Source: Pseudomonas sp. ADAK13
GTDB lineage: Bacteria > Pseudomonadota > Gammaproteobacteria > Pseudomonadales > Pseudomonadaceae
Direction of reading: 5' to 3'
DNA: 64,000 nt
Assembly (NCBI RefSeq): GCF_012935715.1
Contig: NZ_CP052860.1
Coordinates: 4,030,001-4,094,000 of the forward strand
Both the position numbers and the translations under genes were made by a program. Below, piece by piece: positions 12,553 through 26,112 of this stretch; within the stretch, counting starts at the first letter, position 1; each line of letters begins with the position of its first letter. The notes under the pieces were generated by a model. It saw nothing but the letters and a program-made list of their open reading frames with translations. It ran no database searches and was not told the origin of the DNA.

Positions 12553-12764
12553 GAGACGTCCGTGCAGAGGAATCTGGACTAGTGCCGACGTCGCCGACAC
12601 TGATTGCCCCTAGCTTAGCCTTTTGGTCGCGACCGGTGAAAGCTTTGCCGGTCGCTTCGTTCAAGTTCATCTCAAATGTCCAACAGAACATGTCAGCGGC
12701 GAAAATGCCGGCCGCCTCGCGCCCTAAGTCAGGTAGAATGCGCGCCCAGTTTTTGGAGAAGCGT

Positions 12765-14684
<1,920 letters not shown>

Positions 14685-14700
14685 GTGACACCGCAGCAAT

Positions 14701-14739
14701 AAAAAAGCCCGGCCTCACGGATGTGAGCGCCGGGCTTTT
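14701..14739. terminator. bidirectional terminator uup / usp
   Basis: AAAAGCCCGGC with its inverted copy GCCGGGCTTTT, between convergent genes. Confidence 0.8.
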
Positions 14740-14748
14740 CATATCGGT

Positions 14749-15189
14749 TTACTTCGGTTCTTTGACCAGTTTCACTGCCAGCACATCGCAAGGAGCGCCG
14801 TGCAGCACGTCATTGGCGGTGGAGCCCAGCAGCAGCGCCAGGCCGTGGCGGCCATGGCTGCCGACCACGATCAGGTCGCAACCTTGCTCCTTGGCCAGGT
14901 GGTGGATTTCCTGGCGCGGCTGGCCGTAGGTCAGGTGGCTCTGGTCTTTTTTCAGGGCGGGGTACTTGTTGATCAGTCGCTCAAGGCGTTCCTTGGCCTG
15001 GTCGAACTGCTGCTGTTGCAGTTGGGACAGGTCCATCGGCACGTCGCCACCAAAGGCCATGGCCATCGGTTCGACGATATGCACCAGGGACAGTTTGACT
15101 GAGTCGCCTGCAAGGCCTACGGCCCGCTTGATCACGGGGTCGCATTCTTCGGTCAGGTCCACGGCGACCAGAATATGTTCGTAGGGCAT
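14749..15189 (-). CDS. universal stress protein, UspA family
   Basis: A 146-residue cytoplasmic Usp-fold protein. It starts MPYEHILVAVDL, the usual first strand, and ends with the nucleotide-binding motif GSHGRHGLALLLGSTANDVL followed by a hydrophobic last strand. The motif fits the G-2x-G-9x-G(S/T) pattern of ATP-binding Usps. Such proteins accumulate under stress and starvation; the specific role is not evident. GGAGGA precedes ATG 15189, so the slightly longer frame is not used. P. aeruginosa has a Usp gene in this same position next to uup (remembered). Confidence 0.9.
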   Translation of the reverse strand: MPYEHILVAVDLTEECDPVIKRAVGLAGDSVKLSLVHIVEPMAMAFGGDVPMDLSQLQQQQFDQAKERLERLINKYPALKKDQSHLTYGQPRQEIHHLAKEQGCDLIVVGSHGRHGLALLLGSTANDVLHGAPCDVLAVKLVKEPK

Positions 15190-15294
15190 GAGGAGTTCCT
15201 CCAAAGGAAAGCGATAAGTTCAGTATGGCTGGTTTCAAGCGGATGGGGTTGCGTCAGGTCAAATCCGCTCATCAAGAAATTCGGGAGTACACAT

Positions 15295-15732
15295 ATGACG
15301 GTCTGGATAGTGGTGTCAATCCTTGCGCTGGTTTTAAGCCCTCTGGCGTGGTTGCGTCCTTCGCGCCATTCGAGCGGGCGTATGGCCCTGCGCATGGAGG
15401 CGCGGCGCATTGGTTTGGCCATGCAACTGACGCCTCAGGAGTGGCCGCACTGGCTCAAGCACGAGCCGCCGAGCCCGTGTGCGCAATACCACCGGCCACG
15501 GCGCGGCACCAAACGGGTCACCTGGAGTTATTGGCAGTTGGAACCGGGCGTTTGGGTCAATCAGTGGCAGGAAATCTGCGTCGATGAAAAGTTGTTGCCA
15601 CATTTTGCGACGCTGCCGGCGAACGTCTACAAAGTCGAAGCCGACAAGCAAATGATCACCCTGTACTGGGGCGAAAAGGGCGAGTTGAGCGTGTTGCAGG
15701 ACATTGATGCGGTGCTCAAGGCGCTGGCCTGA
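15295..15732 (+). CDS. conserved hypothetical protein with N-terminal membrane anchor
   Basis: A 145-residue protein. A single hydrophobic segment (MTVWIVVSILALVLSPLAWL) starts the protein and is followed by a basic stretch, so the rest is probably cytoplasmic. The soluble part is rich in Trp and Arg (WPHWLKHE, VTWSYWQLEPGVWVNQW) and ends in a short helix. I do not recognise a domain. A gene lies in the same place between the Usp gene and fadB in P. aeruginosa (remembered), so it is probably real. No good ribosome site stands out before ATG 15295. Confidence 0.7.
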   Translation: MTVWIVVSILALVLSPLAWLRPSRHSSGRMALRMEARRIGLAMQLTPQEWPHWLKHEPPSPCAQYHRPRRGTKRVTWSYWQLEPGVWVNQWQEICVDEKLLPHFATLPANVYKVEADKQMITLYWGEKGELSVLQDIDAVLKALA

Positions 15733-15752
15733 GTTTACTGCGGGCATTAAAA

Positions 15753-15774
15753 AGCCCGAAAGCATCATCGGGCT
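15753..15774. terminator. hairpin after the 15295 gene
   Basis: AGCCCGA / TCGGGCT stem with an 8-nt loop, preceded by an A-run. The T-run on the right is weak, so it may work best as an antisense-direction terminator. Confidence 0.5.
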
Positions 15775-16184
15775 GGAGTTGGCCAGGCAGGCCGGTAATT
15801 CGTTAAACGTGCCGCTAGCCTAGCCGCAAATTCGGTTCTGTACAGCCCTTTAAATCAAATTTCTTATTATTGATTTCGCGAATGATTAAACATTGGCGGG
15901 GCGATGCCGGCTGCCCCGGGTTCTGAAATGACTGAAAAGTCGCGTTTTTGCGGCCCTTTCGAGCGATTGACAATTCTTCGGATTTGGCTGAAGGTGACGT
16001 ACCCAAATCAAACGGGCGTATGAATTGAGCGTTTGTCTTTCAGACCGTTCGTACAGAATCCCGACTATCGCGTTGGCGGGTGTGCCTGGCAAATTGGCGT
16101 TAGCATCGACGGTAACGTCAGTGCCTACGCTGAATCCTGCGTCCGACGTGTACTGTTCAGCTTCCATATCGTGGAGATCAGTTG
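15775..16184 (+). promoter_or_regulatory. 410-nt control region of fadBA
   Basis: No convincing gene is seen. The left part (15840-15900) is A+T-rich compared with its surroundings. The paired PsrA-like operator lies at 16009-16035 and contains TATGAA at 16019-16024 as a possible -10. That leaves about 150 nt of untranslated leader before fadB. Confidence 0.6.
16009..16035 (+). promoter_or_regulatory. tandem PsrA-like operator upstream of fadB
   Basis: Two overlapping half-palindromic sites read CAAAC-N4-GTATG and GAATT-N4-GTTTG, sharing one base, for 27 nt in total. The known PsrA consensus is (G/C)AAAC-N2-4-GTTT(G/C), so the first site has one mismatch and the second has two. The layout is identical in length and phase to the operator in front of psrA (25193-25219). 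In P. aeruginosa PsrA represses fadBA5 until long-chain fatty acids bind it. Confidence 0.6.
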
Positions 16185-19537
<3,353 letters not shown>

Positions 19538-19555
19538 ACGTTTCGTTGACGGAAG

Positions 19556-19586
19556 CCGGGGCCCAGTGCCCCGGTTTTTGTTTTTT
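19556..19586 (+). terminator. fadBA terminator
   Basis: CCGGGGC / GCCCCGG stem followed by TTTTTGTTTTTT. Confidence 0.9.
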
Positions 19587-19634
19587 GGAATTTTTTATAT
19601 TTTTTTTTAACAAATTTTGTAAGAGGGCCAGAGC

Positions 19635-19871
19635 ATGAAAGTCGAACCAGGGCTCTACCAGCATTATAAAGGTCCCCAGTACCGCGTTTTTAATGTGGCG
19701 CGGCATTCCGAGACCGAAGAGGAAGTGGTGTTTTACCAAGCACTGTATGGCGATTACGGCTTTTGGGTGCGTCCCTTGAGCATGTTCCTGGAGACCGTCG
19801 AAGTTGACGGCGAACAGGTCCCGCGCTTTGCTTTGATCCAGGTCGAACCCAGCCTTTTTTCCGCGCAATAA
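19635..19871 (+). CDS. DUF1653 domain protein
   Basis: A 78-residue protein matching the DUF1653 pattern: GLYQHYKGPQYRVFNVARHS, then VVFYQALYGDYGFWVRPLSMF. It is a small all-beta soluble domain of unknown function, common in proteobacteria. It follows the fadBA terminator after an extremely A+T-rich stretch (about 19585-19620), which may hold its promoter. The position between fadA and topA is conserved in Pseudomonas (remembered). Confidence 0.85.
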   Translation: MKVEPGLYQHYKGPQYRVFNVARHSETEEEVVFYQALYGDYGFWVRPLSMFLETVEVDGEQVPRFALIQVEPSLFSAQ

Positions 19872-19985
19872 AGGCAGGCCGCGCAGAATGCTGCGCTTGA
19901 CCTCACCTTGTTGCCACTATATATAGCGTTGCCGCGTCAGGCGCCAACCGCCTTTCACTTCTCGAATTCAGGAATTTTCCGATCC

Positions 19986-22607
19986 ATGGGCAAATCGCTG
20001 GTCATTGTGGAATCCCCGGCTAAGGCCAAGACCATCAACAAGTACTTGGGTAACGAGTACGTGGTGAAGTCGAGTATCGGCCATATCCGAGACCTGCCCA
20101 CCAGCGGTTCGGCTAGCGCCAGCAAGGAGCCTGCCGCCAAGCGCGGCAAGGCGGCTGCGGGCGAAGGTCCGGTGCTCACGCCTAAAGAGAAAGCGCGCAA
20201 GCAGCTGGTCTCGCGCATGGGTGTCGATCCCGATCACGGCTGGAAAGCCAAGTACGAGATCCTCCCGGGCAAAGAAAAGGTCATCGAAGAGCTGCGCCGG
20301 CTCGCCAAAGATGCTGACACCATCTATCTCGCAACCGACTTGGACCGCGAAGGGGAGGCTATTGCCTGGCACCTGCGGGAAGCCATCGGTGGTGACGACA
20401 GCCGCTACAAGCGCGTGGTGTTCAACGAAATTACCAAGAAGGCGATCCAGGAAGCCTTCTCCAAGCCGGGCGAACTGGACATTGACCGCGTCAATGCCCA
20501 ACAGGCCCGTCGCTTCCTCGACCGCGTGGTCGGTTATATGGTCTCGCCGCTGCTGTGGGCAAAGATCGCCCGTGGCCTGTCCGCCGGCCGTGTGCAATCG
20601 GTTGCGGTGAAACTGGTAGTGGAGCGTGAGCGCGAGATTCGTGCGTTCAACCCCGAAGAATACTGGGAAGTGCACGCTGACCTGGGTACTGCCAAGGGCA
20701 ACAACGTGCGCTTCGAAGTGGCCCGCGAGAAAGGCGAGGCCTTCAAGCCGCTCAACGAAGCCCAGGCCATGGCCGCGCTGGAGAAGCTCAAGGCTTCCAG
20801 CTACAGCATCGTCAAGCGTGAAGACAAGCCCACCAGCAGCAAGCCGTCGGCGCCGTTCATCACTTCCACCCTGCAGCAGGCCGCGAGTAACCGCCTGGGC
20901 TTCGGCGTGAAGAAGACCATGATGATGGCCCAGCGTCTGTATGAAGCGGGCTACATCACGTATATGCGTACCGACTCCACCAACCTGTCGCAAGACGCGG
21001 TGGCGATGGCGCGCACTTATATTGAAAGCGAGTTCGGCAAGAAGTACCTGCCGGAGAAGCCGAACGTCTACAGCAGCAAGGAAGGCGCACAAGAGGCTCA
21101 CGAAGCGATTCGTCCGTCTGATGCCAACACCGAGCCAAGCAAGCTGAGCGGCATGGAGCGCGACGCTGAGCGCCTCTACGAGCTGATCTGGCGCCAGTTC
21201 CTGGCTTGCCAGATGCTGCCGGCCCAATACCTGTCCACCACCGTCAGCGTGGGGGCTGGTGACTTCGAGTTGCGCGCCAAGGGCCGTATCCTCAAGTTCG
21301 ACGGTTACACCCGCGTGATGCCGCAAATTGCCAAGCCAGGCGACGATGATGTACTGCCGGACATGGCCCAGGGCGACGTGTTGAAGCTGATCAAGCTCGA
21401 CCCGTCCCAGCACTTCACAAAGCCGCCGGCGCGTTATTCGGAAGCCAGCCTGGTCAAGGAAATGGAAAAACGCGGTATCGGTCGTCCTTCGACCTACGCG
21501 GCGATCATCTCCACCATCCAGGACCGCGGCTACGTAGCGCTGCACAACCGTCGTTTCTACTCGGAAAAGATGGGCGACATCGTGACCGAGCGCCTGTCCG
21601 AGAGCTTCTCCAACCTGATGGACTACGGCTTCACCGCCGGCATGGAAGAGAACCTCGATGACGTGGCCCAGGGCGAGCGCGACTGGAAAAACGTGCTCGA
21701 CGAGTTCTACGGCGACTTCAAGAAGAAACTTGAAGTAGCTGAAAGCGCCGAGAACGGCATGCGTGCCAACCAGCCAGTGATGACGGACATTCCGTGCCTC
21801 ACTTGCGGCCGCCCGATGCAGATCCGTACGGCGTCCACCGGCGTGTTCCTGGGTTGCTCGGGTTACAGCCTGCCGCCGAAAGAGCGCTGCAAGGCTACCG
21901 TCAACCTGGTGCCCGGCGATGAAATCGCTGCCGATGACGAGGGTGAATCCGAGTCGCTGGTATTGCGTGGCAAGCACCGTTGCCCGATCTGCAGCACGGC
22001 GATGGATGCCTACCTGCTCGACGAGAAGCACAAGTTGCACATCTGCGGCAACAACCCGGATTGCAACGGCTACGAGATCGAAGAGGGCACTTACCGCATC
22101 AAGGGCTACGAAGGTCCGAGCCTGGAGTGCGACAAGTGTGGCAGCGAGATGCAGCTCAAGACCGGCCGTTTCGGCAAGTTCTTCGGTTGCACCAACCCGA
22201 CCTGCAAGAACACCCGCAAACTGCTGAAAAGCGGTGACGCGGCGCCGCCGAAGATGGACCCGGTGAAGATGCCTGAACTCAAATGCGAGAAGGTCAACGA
22301 CACCTACATCCTGCGTGATGGCGCTTCGGGGCTGTTCCTGGCTGCCAGCCAGTTCCCGAAAAACCGCGAGACCCGTGCCCCGCTGGTGCTCGAGATTGTG
22401 CCCCACAAGGACGAGATCGATCCGAAGTACCACTTCCTCTGCGAAGCGCCGAAGAAGGACCCGGACGGTCGCCCGGCCGTGATCCGCTACAGCCGCAAGA
22501 CCAAGGAGCAGTACGTTCAGACCGAGGTTGAAGGCAAGCCTACCGGCTGGAAAGCGTTCTATGACGGTGGCAAGTGGAAGGTCGAGGACAAGCGCCAGGG
22601 CGCTTGA
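19986..22607 (+). CDS. topA: DNA topoisomerase I
   Basis: An 873-residue type IA topoisomerase that relaxes negative supercoils. The Toprim domain opens [15 protein letters not shown] and has [13 protein letters not shown]. The active-site Tyr lies in [13 protein letters not shown] (about 320). Three C-terminal zinc-ribbon repeats follow: [15 protein letters not shown] and CDKCGSEM, each with a second cysteine pair, then a basic tail. AGGAA lies upstream of ATG 19986, ruling out a longer frame starting at 19908. Confidence 0.97.
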   Translation: MGKSLVIVESPAKAKTINKYLGNEYVVKSSIGHIRDLPTSGSASASKEPAAKRGKAAAGEGPVLTPKEKARKQLVSRMGVDPDHGWKAKYEILPGKEKVIEELRRLAKDADTIYLATDLDREGEAIAWHLREAIGGDDSRYKRVVFNEITKKAIQEAFSKPGELDIDRVNAQQARRFLDRVVGYMVSPLLWAKIARGLSAGRVQSVAVKLVVEREREIRAFNPEEYWEVHADLGTAKGNNVRFEVAREKGEAFKPLNEAQAMAALEKLKASSYSIVKREDKPTSSKPSAPFITSTLQQAASNRLGFGVKKTMMMAQRLYEAGYITYMRTDSTNLSQDAVAMARTYIESEFGKKYLPEKPNVYSSKEGAQEAHEAIRPSDANTEPSKLSGMERDAERLYELIWRQFLACQMLPAQYLSTTVSVGAGDFELRAKGRILKFDGYTRVMPQIAKPGDDDVLPDMAQGDVLKLIKLDPSQHFTKPPARYSEASLVKEMEKRGIGRPSTYAAIISTIQDRGYVALHNRRFYSEKMGDIVTERLSESFSNLMDYGFTAGMEENLDDVAQGERDWKNVLDEFYGDFKKKLEVAESAENGMRANQPVMTDIPCLTCGRPMQIRTASTGVFLGCSGYSLPPKERCKATVNLVPGDEIAADDEGESESLVLRGKHRCPICSTAMDAYLLDEKHKLHICGNNPDCNGYEIEEGTYRIKGYEGPSLECDKCGSEMQLKTGRFGKFFGCTNPTCKNTRKLLKSGDAAPPKMDPVKMPELKCEKVNDTYILRDGASGLFLAASQFPKNRETRAPLVLEIVPHKDEIDPKYHFLCEAPKKDPDGRPAVIRYSRKTKEQYVQTEVEGKPTGWKAFYDGGKWKVEDKRQGA

Positions 22608-22626
22608 TTCGATCAGCCGCATCAAC

Positions 22627-22657
22627 AAAGGCCGCCTGTATAGGCGGCCTTTTTTTG
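22627..22657 (+). terminator. topA terminator
   Basis: AAAGGCCGCC / GGCGGCCTTT stem with a 6-nt loop and seven Ts. Confidence 0.9.
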
Positions 22658-22733
22658 CGCTTGCAGTGGACTTGGTTGATCCGTGACACTGTTCAGCCAG
22701 CATCACGCCTTATTCGTTGTGGAGACTGCCTTC

Positions 22734-23255
22734 ATGGCCAACGAACTCTATACCCGTACCAACCAGAAAATTTACTTCGCGGGTTTGTCCCTGGAAGCCC
22801 TTGGCCGTGCCGAGGAAGGAAAGGAGATGAACGCTATCGCGCTGGTACAGGCCGGGCGTGAAGCCGCGCTGTTCCACCTGTACGGCGCCTTGCTCGGCCT
22901 GTGTCATGAGATTGCCGGGTTCTATCGCTTGCCTCAGGCCGGTTCGCCGCGTGCAGAGATGATCATCAACCGTGAGGTGCTGGAGGCCATGGCCATCCCG
23001 GAGTTGGCCGAGCTGGTGGAGATGGCACAGAGCCCGGACAGCTGGCTGGCGCGTTTGCTGCTGGCCCACGCTGAGATGTTCCAGCCGCCACGGGTGAAAC
23101 ACACGCCCAAAGGCGACGTGACCCAGCCGTTGATCGTGGCCGTGAGCCTGGACGAAGAGGGGCCTGAGCCGTTGAGCCGGGACGAGCTGGAAAGCTGGCG
23201 GCAGGAGCTGAAGAAGTTGGCCATTCGGTTTCGGGATGGGTTGAACGAGTGTTGA
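22734..23255 (+). CDS. conserved protein, DUF6586-like
   Basis: A 173-residue, largely alpha-helical soluble protein starting MANELYTRTNQKIYFAGLSL. In P. aeruginosa the gene after topA encodes a protein of this kind, which I recall as DUF6586. There is no catalytic motif; the N-terminal 80 residues resemble a helical bundle (AIALVQAGREAALFHLYGAL). Its function is unknown. GGAG about 10 nt before ATG 22734 supports the start. Confidence 0.75.
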   Translation: MANELYTRTNQKIYFAGLSLEALGRAEEGKEMNAIALVQAGREAALFHLYGALLGLCHEIAGFYRLPQAGSPRAEMIINREVLEAMAIPELAELVEMAQSPDSWLARLLLAHAEMFQPPRVKHTPKGDVTQPLIVAVSLDEEGPEPLSRDELESWRQELKKLAIRFRDGLNEC

Positions 23256-23268
23256 GGGCCCAGGCTTT

Positions 23269-23388
23269 TGTGGCGAGGGAGCTTGCTCCCGTTGGGCTGC
23301 GAAGCGGCTCCGAGGTTTTTCAGGGCCAGTAGTGTCAGCTGTCGGGGAGCTGCTGCGCCGCCCAACGTCGGCAAGCCCGCTCGTCACA
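23269..23388. repeat. REP pair, imperfect inverted
   Basis: A REP of the same sequence class as the one before pdxB (TGTGGCGAGGGAGCTTGCTC, 23269-23288) faces a diverged inverted copy at 23362-23388. The mismatches suggest a decayed REPIN. Confidence 0.75.
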
Positions 23389-23429
23389 ACACTGATATAA
23401 TGCCGGCCTTTCGTGGAGAACAGACTTTT

Positions 23430-23663
23430 ATGCCAACGTCCTTTCTGGAAATTGTTGAACTGCCCGACGGCCGAATCGAGCTGCGCCGGGCTGAGGACGA
23501 GGGTTCTCTGGTGATTTTGGATTTTTCCGAGGACGCGAAAGCGTTCCTGCAAGGCCAGCACGTGGAAGTGGCAAAAGCCATGTTGAGCGTAGGCGTGCAG
23601 ATGGCAGGGCGCCTGGCTGAAGGCGAGCCTGAGAAGGAAGACGGTCCGCGAATTCTTCACTGA
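23430..23663 (+). CDS. small conserved hypothetical protein
   Basis: A 77-residue acidic soluble protein, MPTSFLEIVELPDGRIELRR, that contains a beta hairpin followed by a helix (EDAKAFLQGQHVEVAKAML). I recognise no family, but a short gene in this position is conserved between topA and sulA in P. aeruginosa (remembered). GGAG lies about 13 nt before ATG 23430. REP elements flank it on both sides. Confidence 0.7.
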   Translation: MPTSFLEIVELPDGRIELRRAEDEGSLVILDFSEDAKAFLQGQHVEVAKAMLSVGVQMAGRLAEGEPEKEDGPRILH

Positions 23664-23680
23664 TTGTGTTGAGTGGGCCT

Positions 23681-23818
23681 ATTGTGGTGAGCGGGCTTGC
23701 CCCGCGCTGGGCTGCGAAGCGGCCCTCAATAGAATGAACGCGATGTATCAGGTATTCCACAGTGCCTGTTTTGGGGCCGCTTCGCAGCCCGGCGCGGGGC
23801 AAGCCCGCTCACCACAAT
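23681..23818. repeat. large REPIN, 44-nt arms
   Basis: Left arm 23681-23724 and right arm 23775-23818 are inverted copies with a single mismatch in 44 positions, separated by 50 nt. The arms hold the REP core GTGAGCGGGCTTGCCCCGCG. It lies between convergent genes and would form a long cruciform or RNA hairpin. Confidence 0.9.
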
Positions 23819-23879
23819 AATCCCTGCCACAAGCCCCTCCACAGGGCTGGCCAGTGGCACATCGTAGCGGCACATCGTT

Positions 23880-24353
23880 TTATCCCAACCGAATATTCAA
23901 GCTCTGCGCATCGCCCGTACGTGCGGCGCTGACCAACTGTTGCCTGGCCGCTGTAGTCAGAGGGTTCAACCAGCTGACCACCGTATGGCTACGGCCCAGG
24001 CGCAAGGCTTCGCAGGTCAGTTGCTGGGCGCTCTGAGCACCGCGGGGTTGCAGCAACAGGATACGCTCGCGATTCAGGCCGGCGTCCCGCAGCCAGGCCT
24101 GGGTCAGGCTGGAAGGCGGGGCAATCAGCGTCAGCCAGCGTGCATCCTGCTCCTCGCTCAGTTCGCGAAGAATCGGCGCCAGCAGGCTGAGGCAGCTCCC
24201 GGCAGCACCGCGCAACGACAGTTCACTGAACGCCTCGGGTTCGGCGCTCCAGGGCGCTTCGACCGTTTCCTTGAGGATGGGCGCAAGGGGCTGGGCCATA
24301 AAGGCCTCAAACAGCGACAGCTGAGTGTGTTGTGGGGTCTGTAGGAACTGCAT
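23880..24353 (-). CDS. sulA: SOS cell-division inhibitor SulA
   Basis: A 157-residue SulA/RecA-NT-like protein. FtsZ-inhibiting SulA features are visible: LTLIAPPSSLTQAWLRDAGL, ILLLQPRGAQSAQQLTCEAL and the C-terminal SHTVVSWLNPL. In the SOS response it binds FtsZ and blocks Z-ring assembly. It lies 10 nt after lexA and should be made from the same LexA-repressed transcript, the usual pseudomonad arrangement. Confidence 0.92.
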   Translation of the reverse strand: MQFLQTPQHTQLSLFEAFMAQPLAPILKETVEAPWSAEPEAFSELSLRGAAGSCLSLLAPILRELSEEQDARWLTLIAPPSSLTQAWLRDAGLNRERILLLQPRGAQSAQQLTCEALRLGRSHTVVSWLNPLTTAARQQLVSAARTGDAQSLNIRLG

Positions 24354-24363
24354 GATGCCTCCG

Positions 24364-24972
24364 TTAGCGGCGAATTACGCCGACGCTCAAGCCTTCAATC
24401 ACCAGGTCCTGATCCTTCAGGTTCACTTCAATCGGCGCGAACTCAGGGTTCTCGGCCAGTAGCCAGACCTTGCTGCCTTCGCGCTTGAAGCGTTTGACCG
24501 TCACTTCATCGCCAATACGGGCGACGACGATCTGGCCATTGCGGGCTTCACGTGTGGTGTGGACGGCCAACAGGTCGCCGTCGAAAATGCCTACGTCCTT
24601 CATGCTCATGCCATGGACTCGCAGCAGATAGTCGGCACGGGGATGGAAGAAGGTCGGGTTGATGTTGCAGGATTCCTCGACGTGCTGCTGCGCCAGGATC
24701 GGCGCACCGGCTGCGACCCGGCCGATGATCGGCAGTGTCGACTCGTCGGCCTTGGCTTCGAAGCCAGGGATACGAATGCCGCGTGAAGCACCCGGGGTCA
24801 TCTCGATCGCGCCTTTGCGGGCGAGGGCCTTGAGGTGTTCTTCAGCAGCGTTGGGCGACTTGAATCCCAGTTCCAGCGCAATTTCCGCCCGGGTCGGCGG
24901 GTAGCCGTTGTCATCGAGGCAGCGCTTGATAAAAGCCAGAATCTCAGCTTGGCGTGGCGTCAGTTTTAGCAT
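24364..24972 (-). CDS. lexA: LexA repressor
   Basis: A 202-residue SOS repressor with an N-terminal winged helix ([20 protein letters not shown] recognition region) and a C-terminal S24 peptidase-like domain. The self-cleavage Ala-Gly bond lies in GRVAAGAPI. The catalytic Ser is in VHGMSMKD (about 120) and the Lys in VTVKRFKR (about 157). RecA filaments trigger autocleavage. It is autoregulated through two SOS boxes in its own promoter and is divergent from psrA. Confidence 0.97.
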   Translation of the reverse strand: MLKLTPRQAEILAFIKRCLDDNGYPPTRAEIALELGFKSPNAAEEHLKALARKGAIEMTPGASRGIRIPGFEAKADESTLPIIGRVAAGAPILAQQHVEESCNINPTFFHPRADYLLRVHGMSMKDVGIFDGDLLAVHTTREARNGQIVVARIGDEVTVKRFKREGSKVWLLAENPEFAPIEVNLKDQDLVIEGLSVGVIRR

Positions 24973-24982
24973 GTTGATCGCT

Positions 24983-24998
24983 CTGTCTTTTTATACAG
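24983..24998 (-). promoter_or_regulatory. SOS box 2 of lexA
   Basis: CTGTCTTTTTATACAG matches CTG-N10-CAG with an A+T-rich centre. It lies just downstream of the -10, 11 nt before the lexA ATG. Confidence 0.85.
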
Positions 24999-25001
24999 TG
25001 A

Positions 25002-25017
25002 CTGGGATTATATACAG
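25002..25017 (-). promoter_or_regulatory. SOS box 1 of lexA
   Basis: CTGGGATTATATACAG, a second CTG-N10-CAG box, overlaps the lexA -10. The two boxes are 19 nt apart centre to centre, allowing two LexA dimers to bind close together. Confidence 0.85.
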
Positions 25018-25034
25018 TGGACTGCGCTTGGCAA
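25007..25034 (-). promoter_or_regulatory. lexA-sulA sigma70 promoter
   Basis: Read on the minus strand: TTGCCA (25034-25029), a 16-nt spacer, and a perfect TATAAT (25012-25007). The -10 lies inside SOS box 1. Confidence 0.75.
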
Positions 25035-25175
25035 TCACCGTTTTCAGTCACTCCGCTGGACGGTCATTTGTCACCTGTCCTACAGGCTGAAGACAGCGCT
25101 GCCTACAGACCTTGGCGAATGTGATTAAATGGCCATGAAATCGGTGACCGGCCAGCCGCAAACGGACCTGCAGGC

Positions 25176-25204
25176 TTGACAAGACATAGCTTGAAACGTA
25201 TGTT
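25176..25204 (+). promoter_or_regulatory. psrA sigma70 promoter
   Basis: A perfect -35 TTGACA (25176-25181), 17-nt spacer and -10 TATGTT (25199-25204). The -10 lies within the PsrA operator, so bound PsrA would block polymerase. Confidence 0.8.
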
Positions 25205-25219
25205 TCAAACAAGTGTTTG
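25193..25219 (+). promoter_or_regulatory. tandem PsrA operator of psrA
   Basis: Two overlapping palindromes, GAAAC-N4-GTTTC and CAAAC-N4-GTTTG, share one C, for 27 nt in total. Both fit the known PsrA consensus (G/C)AAAC-N2-4-GTTT(G/C) exactly. PsrA autorepression is known in pseudomonads. Confidence 0.9.
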
Positions 25220-25234
25220 TCAGGCGGAGTAGCC

Positions 25235-25942
25235 ATGGCCCAGTCGGAAACCGTTGAACGCATTCTCGATGCTGCCGAGCAGTTGTTCGCGGAAAAAGGA
25301 TTTGCTGAAACCTCATTGCGGCTGATTACCAGCAAGGCCGGGGTCAACCTGGCGGCAGTGAATTATCATTTCGGCTCCAAGAAAGCGCTTATACAGGCTG
25401 TGTTCTCACGGTTCCTGGGGCCTTTCTGCATCAGCCTCGACCGTGAGCTGGAGCGTCGCCAGGCCAAGCCTGAAAACAAGCCAAGCCTGGAAGACCTGCT
25501 GGAAATCCTCGTCGAGCAGGCGCTGGTGGTCCAGCCTCGCAGCGGCAATGACCTGTCGATCTTCATGCGCCTGCTGGGCCTGGCATTCAGCCAGAGCCAG
25601 GGCCACCTGCGTCGTTACCTGGAAGACATGTACGGCAAGGTGTTCCGCCGCTATATGTTGCTGGTCAATGAAGCCGCACCGCGTATTCCGCCAATCGAAC
25701 TGTTCTGGCGCGTGCACTTCATGCTCGGTGCTGCAGCATTCAGCATGTCCGGGATCAAGGCCCTGCGTGCGATTGCCGAGACCGACTTCGGCGTCAACAC
25801 CTCCATTGAGCAGGTGATGCGCCTGATGGTGCCGTTTCTTGCCGCCGGTATGCGGGCCGAAACCGGTGTCACCGACCAGGCCATGGCCGCCGCCCAGTTG
25901 CGCCCGCGCAGCAAGTCGGTGCCGGCGCCGGCCAAGGTTTAA
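25235..25942 (+). CDS. psrA: TetR-family fatty-acid-responsive regulator PsrA
   Basis: A 235-residue TetR-family regulator. The N-terminal helix-turn-helix reads FAETSLRLITSKAGVNLAAV then NYHFGSKKAL, and the C-terminal ligand domain is of the PsrA type. In pseudomonads PsrA represses itself and fadBA until long-chain acyl ligands bind, and activates rpoS. ATG 25235 has GGAG about 5 nt upstream; the frame opening earlier at a TTG lies inside the operator and is rejected. It is divergent from lexA, as in P. aeruginosa (remembered). Confidence 0.95.
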   Translation: MAQSETVERILDAAEQLFAEKGFAETSLRLITSKAGVNLAAVNYHFGSKKALIQAVFSRFLGPFCISLDRELERRQAKPENKPSLEDLLEILVEQALVVQPRSGNDLSIFMRLLGLAFSQSQGHLRRYLEDMYGKVFRRYMLLVNEAAPRIPPIELFWRVHFMLGAAAFSMSGIKALRAIAETDFGVNTSIEQVMRLMVPFLAAGMRAETGVTDQAMAAAQLRPRSKSVPAPAKV

Positions 25943-26112
25943 CCCCTTTCGGGTGTGCGCGGCCGCTTGCATCCGCTAAGCTAGCCGCCCATGCCGATTT
26001 CAGCTATTTATCCACAGCCCGTTGCGCTCGCTGAGCGTCCGTCTCCAGATTTAATCCTGGCGATGCGATCTCGCGAGGGCTCCGGGCTGCGTGCGTTATT
26101 TAAGGAAGCTTT

